A stretch of 6,674 bases of DNA from JACZQZ01 sp046756945 (GTDB lineage Bacteria; Pseudomonadota; Alphaproteobacteria; Rhodospirillales; 2-02-FULL-58-16), in contig JBHHXI010000152.1 of the NCBI GenBank assembly GCA_046756945.1, positions 1-6,674 of the forward strand, written 5' to 3'. The notes below the pieces were generated by a model. That model had not been told where the DNA came from. It worked only from the letters and a program-made list of their open reading frames with translations, and did no database searches. This document shows positions 1 to 5,519 of the stretch, in pieces. The first letter of the stretch is position 1, and each line of letters opens with the position of its first letter. Both the position numbers and the translations under genes were made by a program.

Positions 1-1
1 G

Positions 2-322
2 GTCAACATCTGGATCACCAACATGGTGCGCCTGTTCCGCCCGCAGATCGAGGACTTGGTGCGCGGGCGCGACCGGGCGGTGGCGGACTGGCAGAAGAAA
101 CACCCCCGCCGGGACGCCTTCGAGGACCGCAAATGCGACATCACCTCGGTCCGCAAGATCTCGGTGGCGGCCCAGATCAAGCGGATCAACACGGCACTGG
201 AGAGCGCCTACGCCCGACCCGCCCCGCGCAAAGGCTCGGGCCGCGAGGTCAGGGGCGGCGAGCGAAAAGGGCAGGTGCGAACAAAGCGAGAGCCACGGTT
301 GCCGGTGTCCGCGGCGCGGTAG
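2..322 (+). CDS. C-terminal part of an unrecognised protein (5' end outside window)
   Basis: An open frame runs from the first bases of the window to a TAG stop at 320-322, giving 106 codons with no stop upstream, so the gene almost certainly begins outside the window. The internal ATG at 23 has no good ribosome-binding site and is unlikely to be the true start. The visible protein begins VNIWITNMVRLFRPQIEDL, continues as a charged, probably helical stretch (RDRAVADWQKKHP, then a segment with one Cys), and ends in a strongly basic, Gly/Arg/Lys-rich tail of about 30 residues that looks disordered. I do not recognise the family; the basic tail would suit nucleic-acid or membrane-surface binding, but that is only a guess. 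It is followed by a 51-74 nt gap, depending on which start is used downstream, and then the oxygenase gene on the same strand. Confidence 0.6.
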   Translation, partial: VNIWITNMVRLFRPQIEDLVRGRDRAVADWQKKHPRRDAFEDRKCDITSVRKISVAAQIKRINTALESAYARPAPRKGSGREVRGGERKGQVRTKREPRLPVSAAR

Positions 323-343
323 CCAATGAAATTGACCTGAATC

Positions 344-368
344 AACGAACGGTCGAGACGCGTTCGTT
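344..368 (+). promoter_or_regulatory. Dyad (8-bp inverted repeat) upstream of the oxygenase gene
   Basis: AACGAACG at 344-351 is perfectly repeated in inverted orientation as CGTTCGTT at 361-368, with 9 nt between the arms. The middle contains a second small palindrome, GTCGAGAC (352-359). The right arm ends on the first base of the TAAGGAG ribosome-binding sequence (368-374). The layout fits an operator for a dimeric repressor or a 5' leader hairpin that could affect access to the Shine-Dalgarno sequence. A TTGACC at 332-337 resembles a -35 box, but no matching -10 is found 16-18 nt later. No T-run follows, so it is not a typical intrinsic terminator of the upstream gene. The regulatory role is inferred. 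Confidence 0.45.
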
Positions 369-383
369 AAGGAGTGTTCTGGC

Positions 384-413
384 ATGAATGGGGGGAATGC
401 AGGATGTTCCTGA
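384..413 (+). CDS. Possible nine-codon leader peptide overlapping the oxygenase start
   Basis: An ATG at 384 lies 9 nt after TAAGGAG (368-374), the best Shine-Dalgarno match in the region. It opens a frame encoding MNGGNAGCS that stops at TGA 411-413, just past the likely oxygenase ATG at 404, which is in another frame. Ribosomes ending here could reinitiate at 404, giving translational coupling. The leader contains a run of six G (390-395). One extra G there, or a -1 slip on it, would join this ATG in frame to the oxygenase as MNGGECRMFLTEEQ. Alternatives are chance overlap or a homopolymer sequencing error. Nothing shows that the peptide is made. Confidence 0.3.
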   Translation: MNGGNAGCS

Positions 414-1171
414 CTGAAGAACAGACCGCGGAGTTCAAGGAAAAGGGTTTCATCGTATTGAAGGGCTTCTTCGACAAGGCGGTGATGGACAGGGTCTCCG
501 CGTGGCTGGATGAGCTGCGGGACGAGCAGCCCGCCAGGAACCAGGCGGCAAAGTACTACGAGAAGAGCACGATCACGGGCGAGAACATCCTCGTGCGTAT
601 CGAGAACGTGCTGGGTGACGACAACCCCGAATTCACCAGGCTTCTTATCTCGCCCGAGGCCGTTGAATGCCTGACCCAGCTCTTCGGTGAGCCGCCCGTT
701 CTCTTCAAGGAGAAGATCAACTACAAGCTCCCCGGCTGCCGGCCGGACAAGCTGCATCAGGATCAAACAGCCGGCTGGAATTCGTATTGCGATTTCTTCA
801 TCACCATGGGCATCGTCGTGGACGAGAACAGAAAGGACAACGCGGCCCTGAGCTTCATGAAGTCGGGGAACTACGAACGGAAGCTGATGACGGAGGAGTG
901 GCGGACTTTGTCCGACGACGATCCCCCGTATTCGCCCGCGGAGGAATATGTGCTGCTCGAAGCCGATCCCGGGGACGTCATCTTCTTCGACGCCTACGTG
1001 CCGCACGGATCTCCGGCCAATACAAGCGACCGGAGCAGGCGCAACATCTTCCTGACCTTCAACAGACAATCCGATGGCGACATGAGGGCCCGGTACTACA
1101 GGGATAAATGGGCGAGCTATGCGCCGAACGAGGCCGGCGACGCGCGGTCGGAAGAATCGTATCGGGTGTAA
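404..1171 (+). CDS. Phytanoyl-CoA dioxygenase (PhyH) family Fe(II)/2-oxoglutarate oxygenase
   Basis: This 255-residue protein has the hallmarks of the PhyH family, cytosolic non-haem iron enzymes that hydroxylate a small molecule or acyl thioester while decarboxylating 2-oxoglutarate. The iron-binding facial triad is visible as H118-x-D120 (in LHQDQ) and H201 (in VPHGSPAN). R212, eleven residues after the distal His, is the expected 2-oxoglutarate carboxylate ligand. The N-terminus, MFLTEEQTAEFKEKGFIVLKGFF, is the usual start of such enzymes, which is why I choose the ATG at 404; an in-frame GTG at 374 would add ten residues of unlikely sequence (MFWHEWGECR). A G-rich stretch at 391-395 is the only ribosome site in proper position for 404. 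The substrate cannot be read from the sequence: bacterial relatives act on ectoine, phosphonates and various natural products. Base composition is about 59% GC over 421-1140, lower than samples from the neighbours, suggesting separate ancestry. No 2-oxoglutarate or phosphonate pathway gene lies beside it. The gene converges on the racemase-like gene. Confidence 0.88.
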   Translation: MFLTEEQTAEFKEKGFIVLKGFFDKAVMDRVSAWLDELRDEQPARNQAAKYYEKSTITGENILVRIENVLGDDNPEFTRLLISPEAVECLTQLFGEPPVLFKEKINYKLPGCRPDKLHQDQTAGWNSYCDFFITMGIVVDENRKDNAALSFMKSGNYERKLMTEEWRTLSDDDPPYSPAEEYVLLEADPGDVIFFDAYVPHGSPANTSDRSRRNIFLTFNRQSDGDMRARYYRDKWASYAPNEAGDARSEESYRV

Positions 1172-1219
1172 AGACCCGACCCCCTCAAGGTCCGTTTGAA
1201 AGGATCGTGCGCGGCGCGC

Positions 1220-2308
1220 CTAGGATTCCAAGCGGTAGCGCCGCACCGCGTCCTCGTCCCACTCCAGTCCGTTGCCGGGGACGTCGCGGGGAATGAGATG
1301 CCCCTTGTCCAGGGTGAACGGCTCGGCCAACAGTCCGTCCGTCCAGTCCTGCCACTCCAGCCAGTGGCCCGTCTCCGTGACGCGCAGCAGGTGGCTGGAG
1401 ACCTCGGGGTAGAGGTGGGACGACATCTGGATGCCGGCGGTCCCGGCGATGGCGGCGGCGCGCATCCAGCCGCTCACCCCGCCGATGCGCATCAGGTCGG
1501 GCATCACGTAGTCCCCCGCTTTGCGTTGGATCGCGCGGTACAAGGATTGCGGACCGTAGAAATTCTCGCCGAGCTGGACGGGCGTGTCCAACTCGCGGGC
1601 AAGCTGCGCGTAACCGTCGATATTGCCGTGGGCGATGGGCTCCTCGAACCAATAGAGGTTCTGGTCGTCGAGTGCGTGGCAGCGCGCAAGCGCATCGCCG
1701 AGCGACAGTCCCTGATTGAAGTCGCACATCAGCTTGACGTCGTCGCCCACCGCGTCGCGGACGATCCTGATCGCCGCGATGTCGTCGTCCAGGCGCTCGC
1801 GGCCGAGACGGAGCTTGAGCGCGGTGAACCCGCCCTCGCCGACCAGTGCGGACGCTTCGTCGGCCAGGGTTTCCAGGGGCGTCAGCCACAGGCCGTTGCT
1901 GTTGTAGGCGGGCACGGGCCCCAGGGAGCCGCCGAGCAGGACCGCGAGCGGCAGCCCCGCCGCTTTCGCCAGGGCATCCCAGGCGGCCATGTCGAGACCG
2001 GAAACCGCGATCAGCGATATCCCCTCCATGCCGACGAAGTGGAGCGCCGAACGCCCGCCCGCGAAGTCGTCGAACGGGGCGATGACGTGGCCCTTCCGGG
2101 CGTCCGCCAGATCATAGATCGCCGGAACGATGTAGCGCGGTGACCGCCTCAGATAGGGCGCCAGGTAGCTGCGGCCGACGATGCCCTCTTCGGTGTACAG
2201 GTCGATCAGGATGAGGGGCCACTCGTCGAAGAACCCCACGCGGGAGACGATAGGGCGCTTCAGCGGCACCGCGACCGGCCGCACGTCGACGCGTTGCATT
2301 GTCAGCAT
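1220..2308 (-). CDS. Mandelate racemase/muconate lactonizing family enzyme (enolase superfamily)
   Basis: The 362-residue product follows Pseudomonas putida mandelate racemase, recalled from memory, nearly end to end, with residue numbers offset by about one in the barrel domain. Visible features are the N-terminal capping domain (about 1-125) and then the barrel: KLR at 165-167 where the family has KxK, metal ligands D196 (CDFNQ), E222 (FEEP) and E248 (GENFYGP), the Asp-His dyad D271 (MPDLMRIGGVSGW) and H298 (MSSHLYPE), and E318 (HWLEW). Such enzymes use Mg2+ to stabilise an enolate formed by removing the alpha proton of a carboxylate, typically hydroxy acids or sugar acids, giving racemisation or dehydration. 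The second Lys of KxK, the (S)-specific base in mandelate racemase, is Arg167, and the capping loop carries Asp-Glu-Trp (28-30), so true mandelate racemase activity is unlikely. A dehydratase or other acid-sugar enzyme is possible. The ATG at 2308 has GGGAG six nt upstream. It lies 35 nt after the methyltransferase stop, probably in one transcript. Confidence 0.88.
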   Translation of the reverse strand: MLTMQRVDVRPVAVPLKRPIVSRVGFFDEWPLILIDLYTEEGIVGRSYLAPYLRRSPRYIVPAIYDLADARKGHVIAPFDDFAGGRSALHFVGMEGISLIAVSGLDMAAWDALAKAAGLPLAVLLGGSLGPVPAYNSNGLWLTPLETLADEASALVGEGGFTALKLRLGRERLDDDIAAIRIVRDAVGDDVKLMCDFNQGLSLGDALARCHALDDQNLYWFEEPIAHGNIDGYAQLARELDTPVQLGENFYGPQSLYRAIQRKAGDYVMPDLMRIGGVSGWMRAAAIAGTAGIQMSSHLYPEVSSHLLRVTETGHWLEWQDWTDGLLAEPFTLDKGHLIPRDVPGNGLEWDEDAVRRYRLES

Positions 2309-2343
2309 TTCGGTCTCCCTAATCGTGGAATCCAGGCGCTTCG

Positions 2344-3165
2344 CTACGCCGCCCGACAGATGATCTCGGCCAGGGCGACGCGCCTTTCCTCGAGGTTCCG
2401 ACGCTGGTTTCCCGCCATCAGCGCGAATTCCCCGCCCATCAATACGTGAAAACCCAGCGCAGGCAATCCGGTCTCCCGAACGTGTGCCGCCATGTCCCTG
2501 AACCAGGCCAGCCCTTCTTCGGTGGTATCCCGCCGATCGACGATCTCGAAGCCCGCATCCAGCAGGAGTTCGCTCATTTCGTCCGCCGTCGCGAGAAAGC
2601 TTATGGAGGGCTCGCGGGCCCAGGGGACCGGGTAGACGACATCGCCCCCGTCCCCCTGCACAACGTCGTAGATGGCGAAGGTTCCGCCCGGCCGCACGAC
2701 ACGCCGGGATTCCGCGTACATGCGGCCCTTGTCGCGGATATTCATCGCCACATGCTGGGTGATCGCGGCGTCGAAGCTCTCATCGTCAAAAGGAAGATCC
2801 AGCGCGCTGGCCCGGCGAAAGGTGACCAGGTCCGACAGGCCGACCCACCCGGTGATCTCCCGGGCGGCCGCGCAATAGGCCTCGGTGAGGTCGATGGCGC
2901 TTACCCGGCAACCGTACGTTCCGGCCAGCAGCCGCGCCGCGCCGCCGAGCCCGCTGCCGATGTCGAGAACCCGGTGGCGGGGGCCGAGGCCGAGCCGTCC
3001 GGCCATCTCCAGGGTCGCGGCGCGGCCGCGCACGTGAAACTCGTCGACCGGGGCAAGGTCCTCCGGGGACAGACCGGCCGTATCCTTGCCGAGCCGGGCC
3101 AGGCCTTCCCGGATCGCGTCCAACAGGTTGTCGGCGGTGTAATGGTCCTCGACGGCCGTGCTCAT
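2344..3165 (-). CDS. Class I SAM-dependent methyltransferase
   Basis: The 273-residue protein has a Rossmann-type methyltransferase core. Motif I is VLDIGSGLGG at 66-75, binding S-adenosylmethionine. An acidic residue ending strand 2 is D92 (SAIDLTE), where the ribose hydroxyls are normally held. ALDLPFDDESFDAAITQHV (about 121-139) covers the post-motif strands, and VRPGG is at 157-161. The roughly 60-residue N-terminal part (EDHYTADNLLDAIREGL) and overall length resemble sarcosine/dimethylglycine-type N-methyltransferases, but also many natural-product methyltransferases, so the substrate is unassigned. The ATG at 3165 is preceded by GGGAGG with about 9 nt spacing. A longer frame starting at 3243 is open only because it reads through the hairpin repeat, and its extra 26 residues are not credible protein. 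The gene follows a 112-nt spacer with three hairpins after the binding-protein gene, and precedes the racemase-like gene. A joint role with that enzyme is possible but unproven. Confidence 0.85.
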   Translation of the reverse strand: MSTAVEDHYTADNLLDAIREGLARLGKDTAGLSPEDLAPVDEFHVRGRAATLEMAGRLGLGPRHRVLDIGSGLGGAARLLAGTYGCRVSAIDLTEAYCAAAREITGWVGLSDLVTFRRASALDLPFDDESFDAAITQHVAMNIRDKGRMYAESRRVVRPGGTFAIYDVVQGDGGDVVYPVPWAREPSISFLATADEMSELLLDAGFEIVDRRDTTEEGLAWFRDMAAHVRETGLPALGFHVLMGGEFALMAGNQRRNLEERRVALAEIICRAA

Positions 3166-3185
3166 CGGTTCGCCCCTCCCGCGGT

Positions 3186-3251
3186 GAAAGGGGCGTTGCC
3201 CCTTTCGATCCCCACCAAGGGCCGGCGGCCCTTGGAACCCCAATAATGGGG
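3186..3251 (-). repeat. Triple-hairpin palindromic element between binding protein and methyltransferase
   Basis: Three perfect inverted repeats lie side by side: 3186-3194 with 3198-3206 (9-bp stem, GAAAGGGGC, 3-nt loop); 3215-3223 with 3227-3235 (9-bp stem, CCAAGGGCC, 3-nt loop); and 3238-3242 with 3247-3251 (5-bp stem, CCCCA, 4-nt loop). They almost fill the 112-nt spacer, ending about 20 nt before the methyltransferase start. In the minus-strand transcript an alternative pairing exists: the TCCCCA segment (complement of 3247-3252) can pair with TGGGGA (complement of 3209-3214), enclosing the central hairpin and displacing the 5-bp stem. No U-run follows in either direction, so this is not a classical intrinsic terminator. 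The form fits a dispersed repetitive extragenic palindrome that protects RNA ends or weakens read-through. Only one copy is visible here, so repetition elsewhere in the genome is inferred. Confidence 0.65.
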
Positions 3252-3277
3252 AACATGCGATTCCATCCTCCGCCCTC

Positions 3278-5086
3278 TCAGCGGCGCTTGAGGGCCGCCG
3301 CCTTGCCCCGGTCCACCCACCAGGTGTTTAGCTGATAACTGTAGAGCGGCGTCACCGTCGGGCGGCCGAACTTGTCCCAATAGGCGATGCGGTCCCCGGG
3401 CAGGTGGAACAGGGGCACCACGTAGTGGCCCCATTGCAGCACCCTGTCCAGCGCCCGGGTGGCGTCGATGAGGGCCGGGCGGTCGCGGGCGGCGATGAGG
3501 TGTTCGATCATGGCGTCCACGGCCGGGTCCTTGATGCCCGGATAGTTGCGCGTGCCCTCGGTGTCGGCGGCCCGGGAGCCCCAGTAGAACGCCTGCTCGT
3601 TGCCCGGCGACAGCGATTCGTCCCACCAGTAGATGATCATGTCGAAATCATAGGTGTTCAGGCGGTACTGGTACTGGGCCGAATCGACGGTGCGCACGCC
3701 GACGTCGATGCCCAGGCGGGCCAGCTTGCGCTTGAACGCCAGGGCCAGGCGCTCGTCGCGGGGGTTGATCAGCAGGATCTCGAAACCCGCCGGCTCGCCG
3801 TCGGCGGTGACCATGCGCCCGGCCCGGTTTGTCCAGCCGGCGCCGGCCAGCAGCCTGAGCGCGGTGCGCAGGCCTTCCCGGGTCGAGCCGCCGCCGTCGG
3901 AGACCGGCGGCCGGTAGGGCCTGGTGAATACCTCGGGCGGCAGGCGGTCGCGGAAGGGCTCGAGCAGGGCGCGCTCGCCGGCGCCGGGCGGGGCGGCGGC
4001 GGCCAGTTCCGATTTGTCGAAGTAGCTCGCCGTGCGTGCGTAGGCGCCGTGGAACAGCGTCTTGTTCACCCATTCGAAATCGAAGGCGTAGGCGAGCGCC
4101 CGGCGCACCCGGCGGTCGCGGAAGATGGGCCGGCGGGTGTTGAAGGCGAATGCATACATGCCGGCGGGCCGCCCGTGGGGAACTTCCTCGAGCACGATGG
4201 CGCCGCGCTCACGGGCCGGAGACGCGTACCCGTTGGCCCAGCGCCCGGGATCGGATTCGGGGCGCAGGTCCACCAGCCCCGCCTTGAAGGCCTCCAGCGC
4301 CACCACGCTGTCCCGGTACACGTCGTAGCGCACCACATCGAAGTTGTAGCGGCCCCGGTTCACCGCAAGGTCCCGGCCCCAGTACTCCGGGTCGCGGGCA
4401 TACGTGATGCTGCGCCCGGGTTCGACGGCCCGGACACGGTAGGGACCGCTGCCGAGCGGCGGCACAAGTGTCGTTCTTTCGAACTCCACGTCCCGGTAAT
4501 AGGCCTCGGACAGGATCGGCATCAGCCCCATGATCAGCGGCAGTTCCCGGTTGTCCCCGGGCTTGAAGACGAGCCTGACCTTGCGCGTGCCCAGCTTTTC
4601 CATGCGCGCCACCATCTTGTAATAGAGCCGGTGGTTGGGGCGCCCTTTCCGGCTGAGGGTCCTGACCGAAAAGATCACGTCGTCGGCGGTGATCGGGCTG
4701 CCGTCGTGGAAGCGGGCCTCGGGCCGGAGCGTGAAGGTCACCGACGAGCGGTCCTCGGGCGTCTCCACGCTTTCGGCGATGCGCCCGTAGAGGGTAAAGG
4801 GCTCGTCCTGGCTGCGCTCGAGCAGCCGTTCGAAGATCAGGTCCAGCCCCGGCGCCGCCACCCCCTTGATGATGAAGGGGTTGAGGCTGTCGAAGCTGCG
4901 GGTGTCGCTGAGCACCAGGGTCCCGCCCTTGGGCGCGTCCGGCTCGACGTAGTCGAAGTGGCGGAAACCGGGCCCGTATTTGGGCGCCCCGTGCATGGCG
5001 ATGGCGTGGGCCGGTTCGGCGGCCGCCGGCCAGGCGGCGGCAGCCGCCAACAGCAGCGCGGTCGACAGTGGCCCGATGCGGATCAC
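3278..5086 (-). CDS. YejA-like oligopeptide ABC transporter substrate-binding protein (SBP family 5)
   Basis: The 602-residue product is a periplasmic extracellular solute-binding protein of family 5. A signal peptide is clear: MIRIG, a hydrophobic stretch LLLAAAAAW, and a likely signal peptidase I site after AAA at 21-23 (or after AHA near 28). There is no lipobox Cys, so it is probably soluble. The mature start (HGAPKYGPGFRHFDYVEPDAPKGG, written here as HGAPKYGPGF then RHFDYVEPDAPKGG), RFHDGSPITADDV at about 125-137, GSGPYRV at about 212-218, and NRGRYNFDVVRYDVY are characteristic of YejA, which in E. coli feeds the YejBEF permease and takes up peptides and microcin C. I choose the GTG at 5086 because GGGGAG lies 4 nt before it and the signal peptide then starts normally; an in-frame TTG at 5101 lacks such a site. 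Only 1 nt separates it from the yjbQ stop, implying translational coupling. No permease or ATPase gene follows, so its transporter partners must be elsewhere. Confidence 0.9.
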   Translation of the reverse strand: MIRIGPLSTALLLAAAAAWPAAAEPAHAIAMHGAPKYGPGFRHFDYVEPDAPKGGTLVLSDTRSFDSLNPFIIKGVAAPGLDLIFERLLERSQDEPFTLYGRIAESVETPEDRSSVTFTLRPEARFHDGSPITADDVIFSVRTLSRKGRPNHRLYYKMVARMEKLGTRKVRLVFKPGDNRELPLIMGLMPILSEAYYRDVEFERTTLVPPLGSGPYRVRAVEPGRSITYARDPEYWGRDLAVNRGRYNFDVVRYDVYRDSVVALEAFKAGLVDLRPESDPGRWANGYASPARERGAIVLEEVPHGRPAGMYAFAFNTRRPIFRDRRVRRALAYAFDFEWVNKTLFHGAYARTASYFDKSELAAAAPPGAGERALLEPFRDRLPPEVFTRPYRPPVSDGGGSTREGLRTALRLLAGAGWTNRAGRMVTADGEPAGFEILLINPRDERLALAFKRKLARLGIDVGVRTVDSAQYQYRLNTYDFDMIIYWWDESLSPGNEQAFYWGSRAADTEGTRNYPGIKDPAVDAMIEHLIAARDRPALIDATRALDRVLQWGHYVVPLFHLPGDRIAYWDKFGRPTVTPLYSYQLNTWWVDRGKAAALKRR

Positions 5087-5087
5087 G

Positions 5088-5507
5088 TCACTCCCCGGCA
5101 AGATGCAGGATCAGGCGCCGCTCATGGGGCCGCGCGCGGTGCTCGAACAGGTATATCCCCTGCCAGGTGCCGAGCCCCAGGCGGCCGCCGCTGACCGGGA
5201 TGGTTAGGGAGACGTCGGTGAGCGCGCTGCGGATATGGGCCGGCATGTCGTCGGGCCCCTCGGTGGTGTGGCGATACAGCGACGGGTCTTCCCTGACCAG
5301 GCGCCTGAAAAACGCCTCCAGGTCCCGCTGCACGTCTGCGTCCGCGTTCTCCTGGATGGTCAGGGACGCCGAGGTGTGGCGGCAGAACACCGTCAGCAGG
5401 CCGGCGCCGATGTCCTGGCGGGAAACCCACTCGGCGATCTCGGCCGTGACCTCGTGCAGGCCCTGGCCCCGGGTGCCGACGGTGATCGTGTCCTGGGCCT
5501 GTTTCAT
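5088..5507 (-). CDS. yjbQ: YjbQ family protein (UPF0047), possible secondary thiamine-phosphate synthase
   Basis: This is a full-length 139-residue member of the YjbQ/UPF0047 family, small cytosolic proteins found across bacteria and archaea. The conserved signatures are all present: CRHTSASLTIQEN at 42-54 (His44), the RHTTEGPDDMPAHI block at 79-92 (His80, His91), and GRLGLGTWQGIYLFEHR at 108-124 (His123, Arg124). The clustered histidines suggest a metal-binding or acid-base site. The E. coli member has been reported to have a weak thiamine-phosphate synthase activity, which gave the family its name, but the true physiological reaction is uncertain and no thiamine gene is nearby. The ATG at 5507 lies 12 nt after the Ada stop and has only a weak ribosome site, so translation probably depends on coupling to the upstream gene. 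Its TGA stop (5090-5088) is followed after one base by the GTG of the binding-protein gene, whose Shine-Dalgarno sequence lies at the very end of yjbQ. Confidence 0.93.
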   Translation of the reverse strand: MKQAQDTITVGTRGQGLHEVTAEIAEWVSRQDIGAGLLTVFCRHTSASLTIQENADADVQRDLEAFFRRLVREDPSLYRHTTEGPDDMPAHIRSALTDVSLTIPVSGGRLGLGTWQGIYLFEHRARPHERRLILHLAGE

Positions 5508-5519
5508 GGGAGCCGCAGG

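Noticed and set aside
1172..1219. Possible shared terminator between the convergent oxygenase and racemase-like genes
   Set aside because: Only a 4-bp TCAA/TTGA pairing and a short GGCGCGCC palindrome are present, with no stable stem and no T-run.
1196..2143. A 315-codon plus-strand open frame opposite the racemase-like gene
   Set aside because: It is the antisense shadow of a gene with full family motifs, and its product looks like no known protein.
3166..3243. N-terminal extension of the methyltransferase by 26 residues
   Set aside because: The extension is translated from the palindromic repeat and lies upstream of the well-placed GGGAGG and ATG at 3165.
2446..3246. A 266-codon plus-strand open frame opposite the methyltransferase
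   Set aside because: It is the antisense shadow of a gene with clear SAM-binding motifs, and it runs into the hairpin repeat.
5087..5101. TTG start for the YejA-like protein
   Set aside because: The TTG at 5101 has no ribosome site and would place five extra residues before the signal peptide; the GTG at 5086 follows GGGGAG and the yjbQ stop.
3404..5194. A 596-codon plus-strand open frame lying opposite the YejA-like gene
   Set aside because: Its translation is low-complexity and Gly/Ala/Arg/Val-rich with no recognisable domain, while the opposite strand has a clear signal peptide and family motifs. High GC with few stops in the antisense frame explains it.
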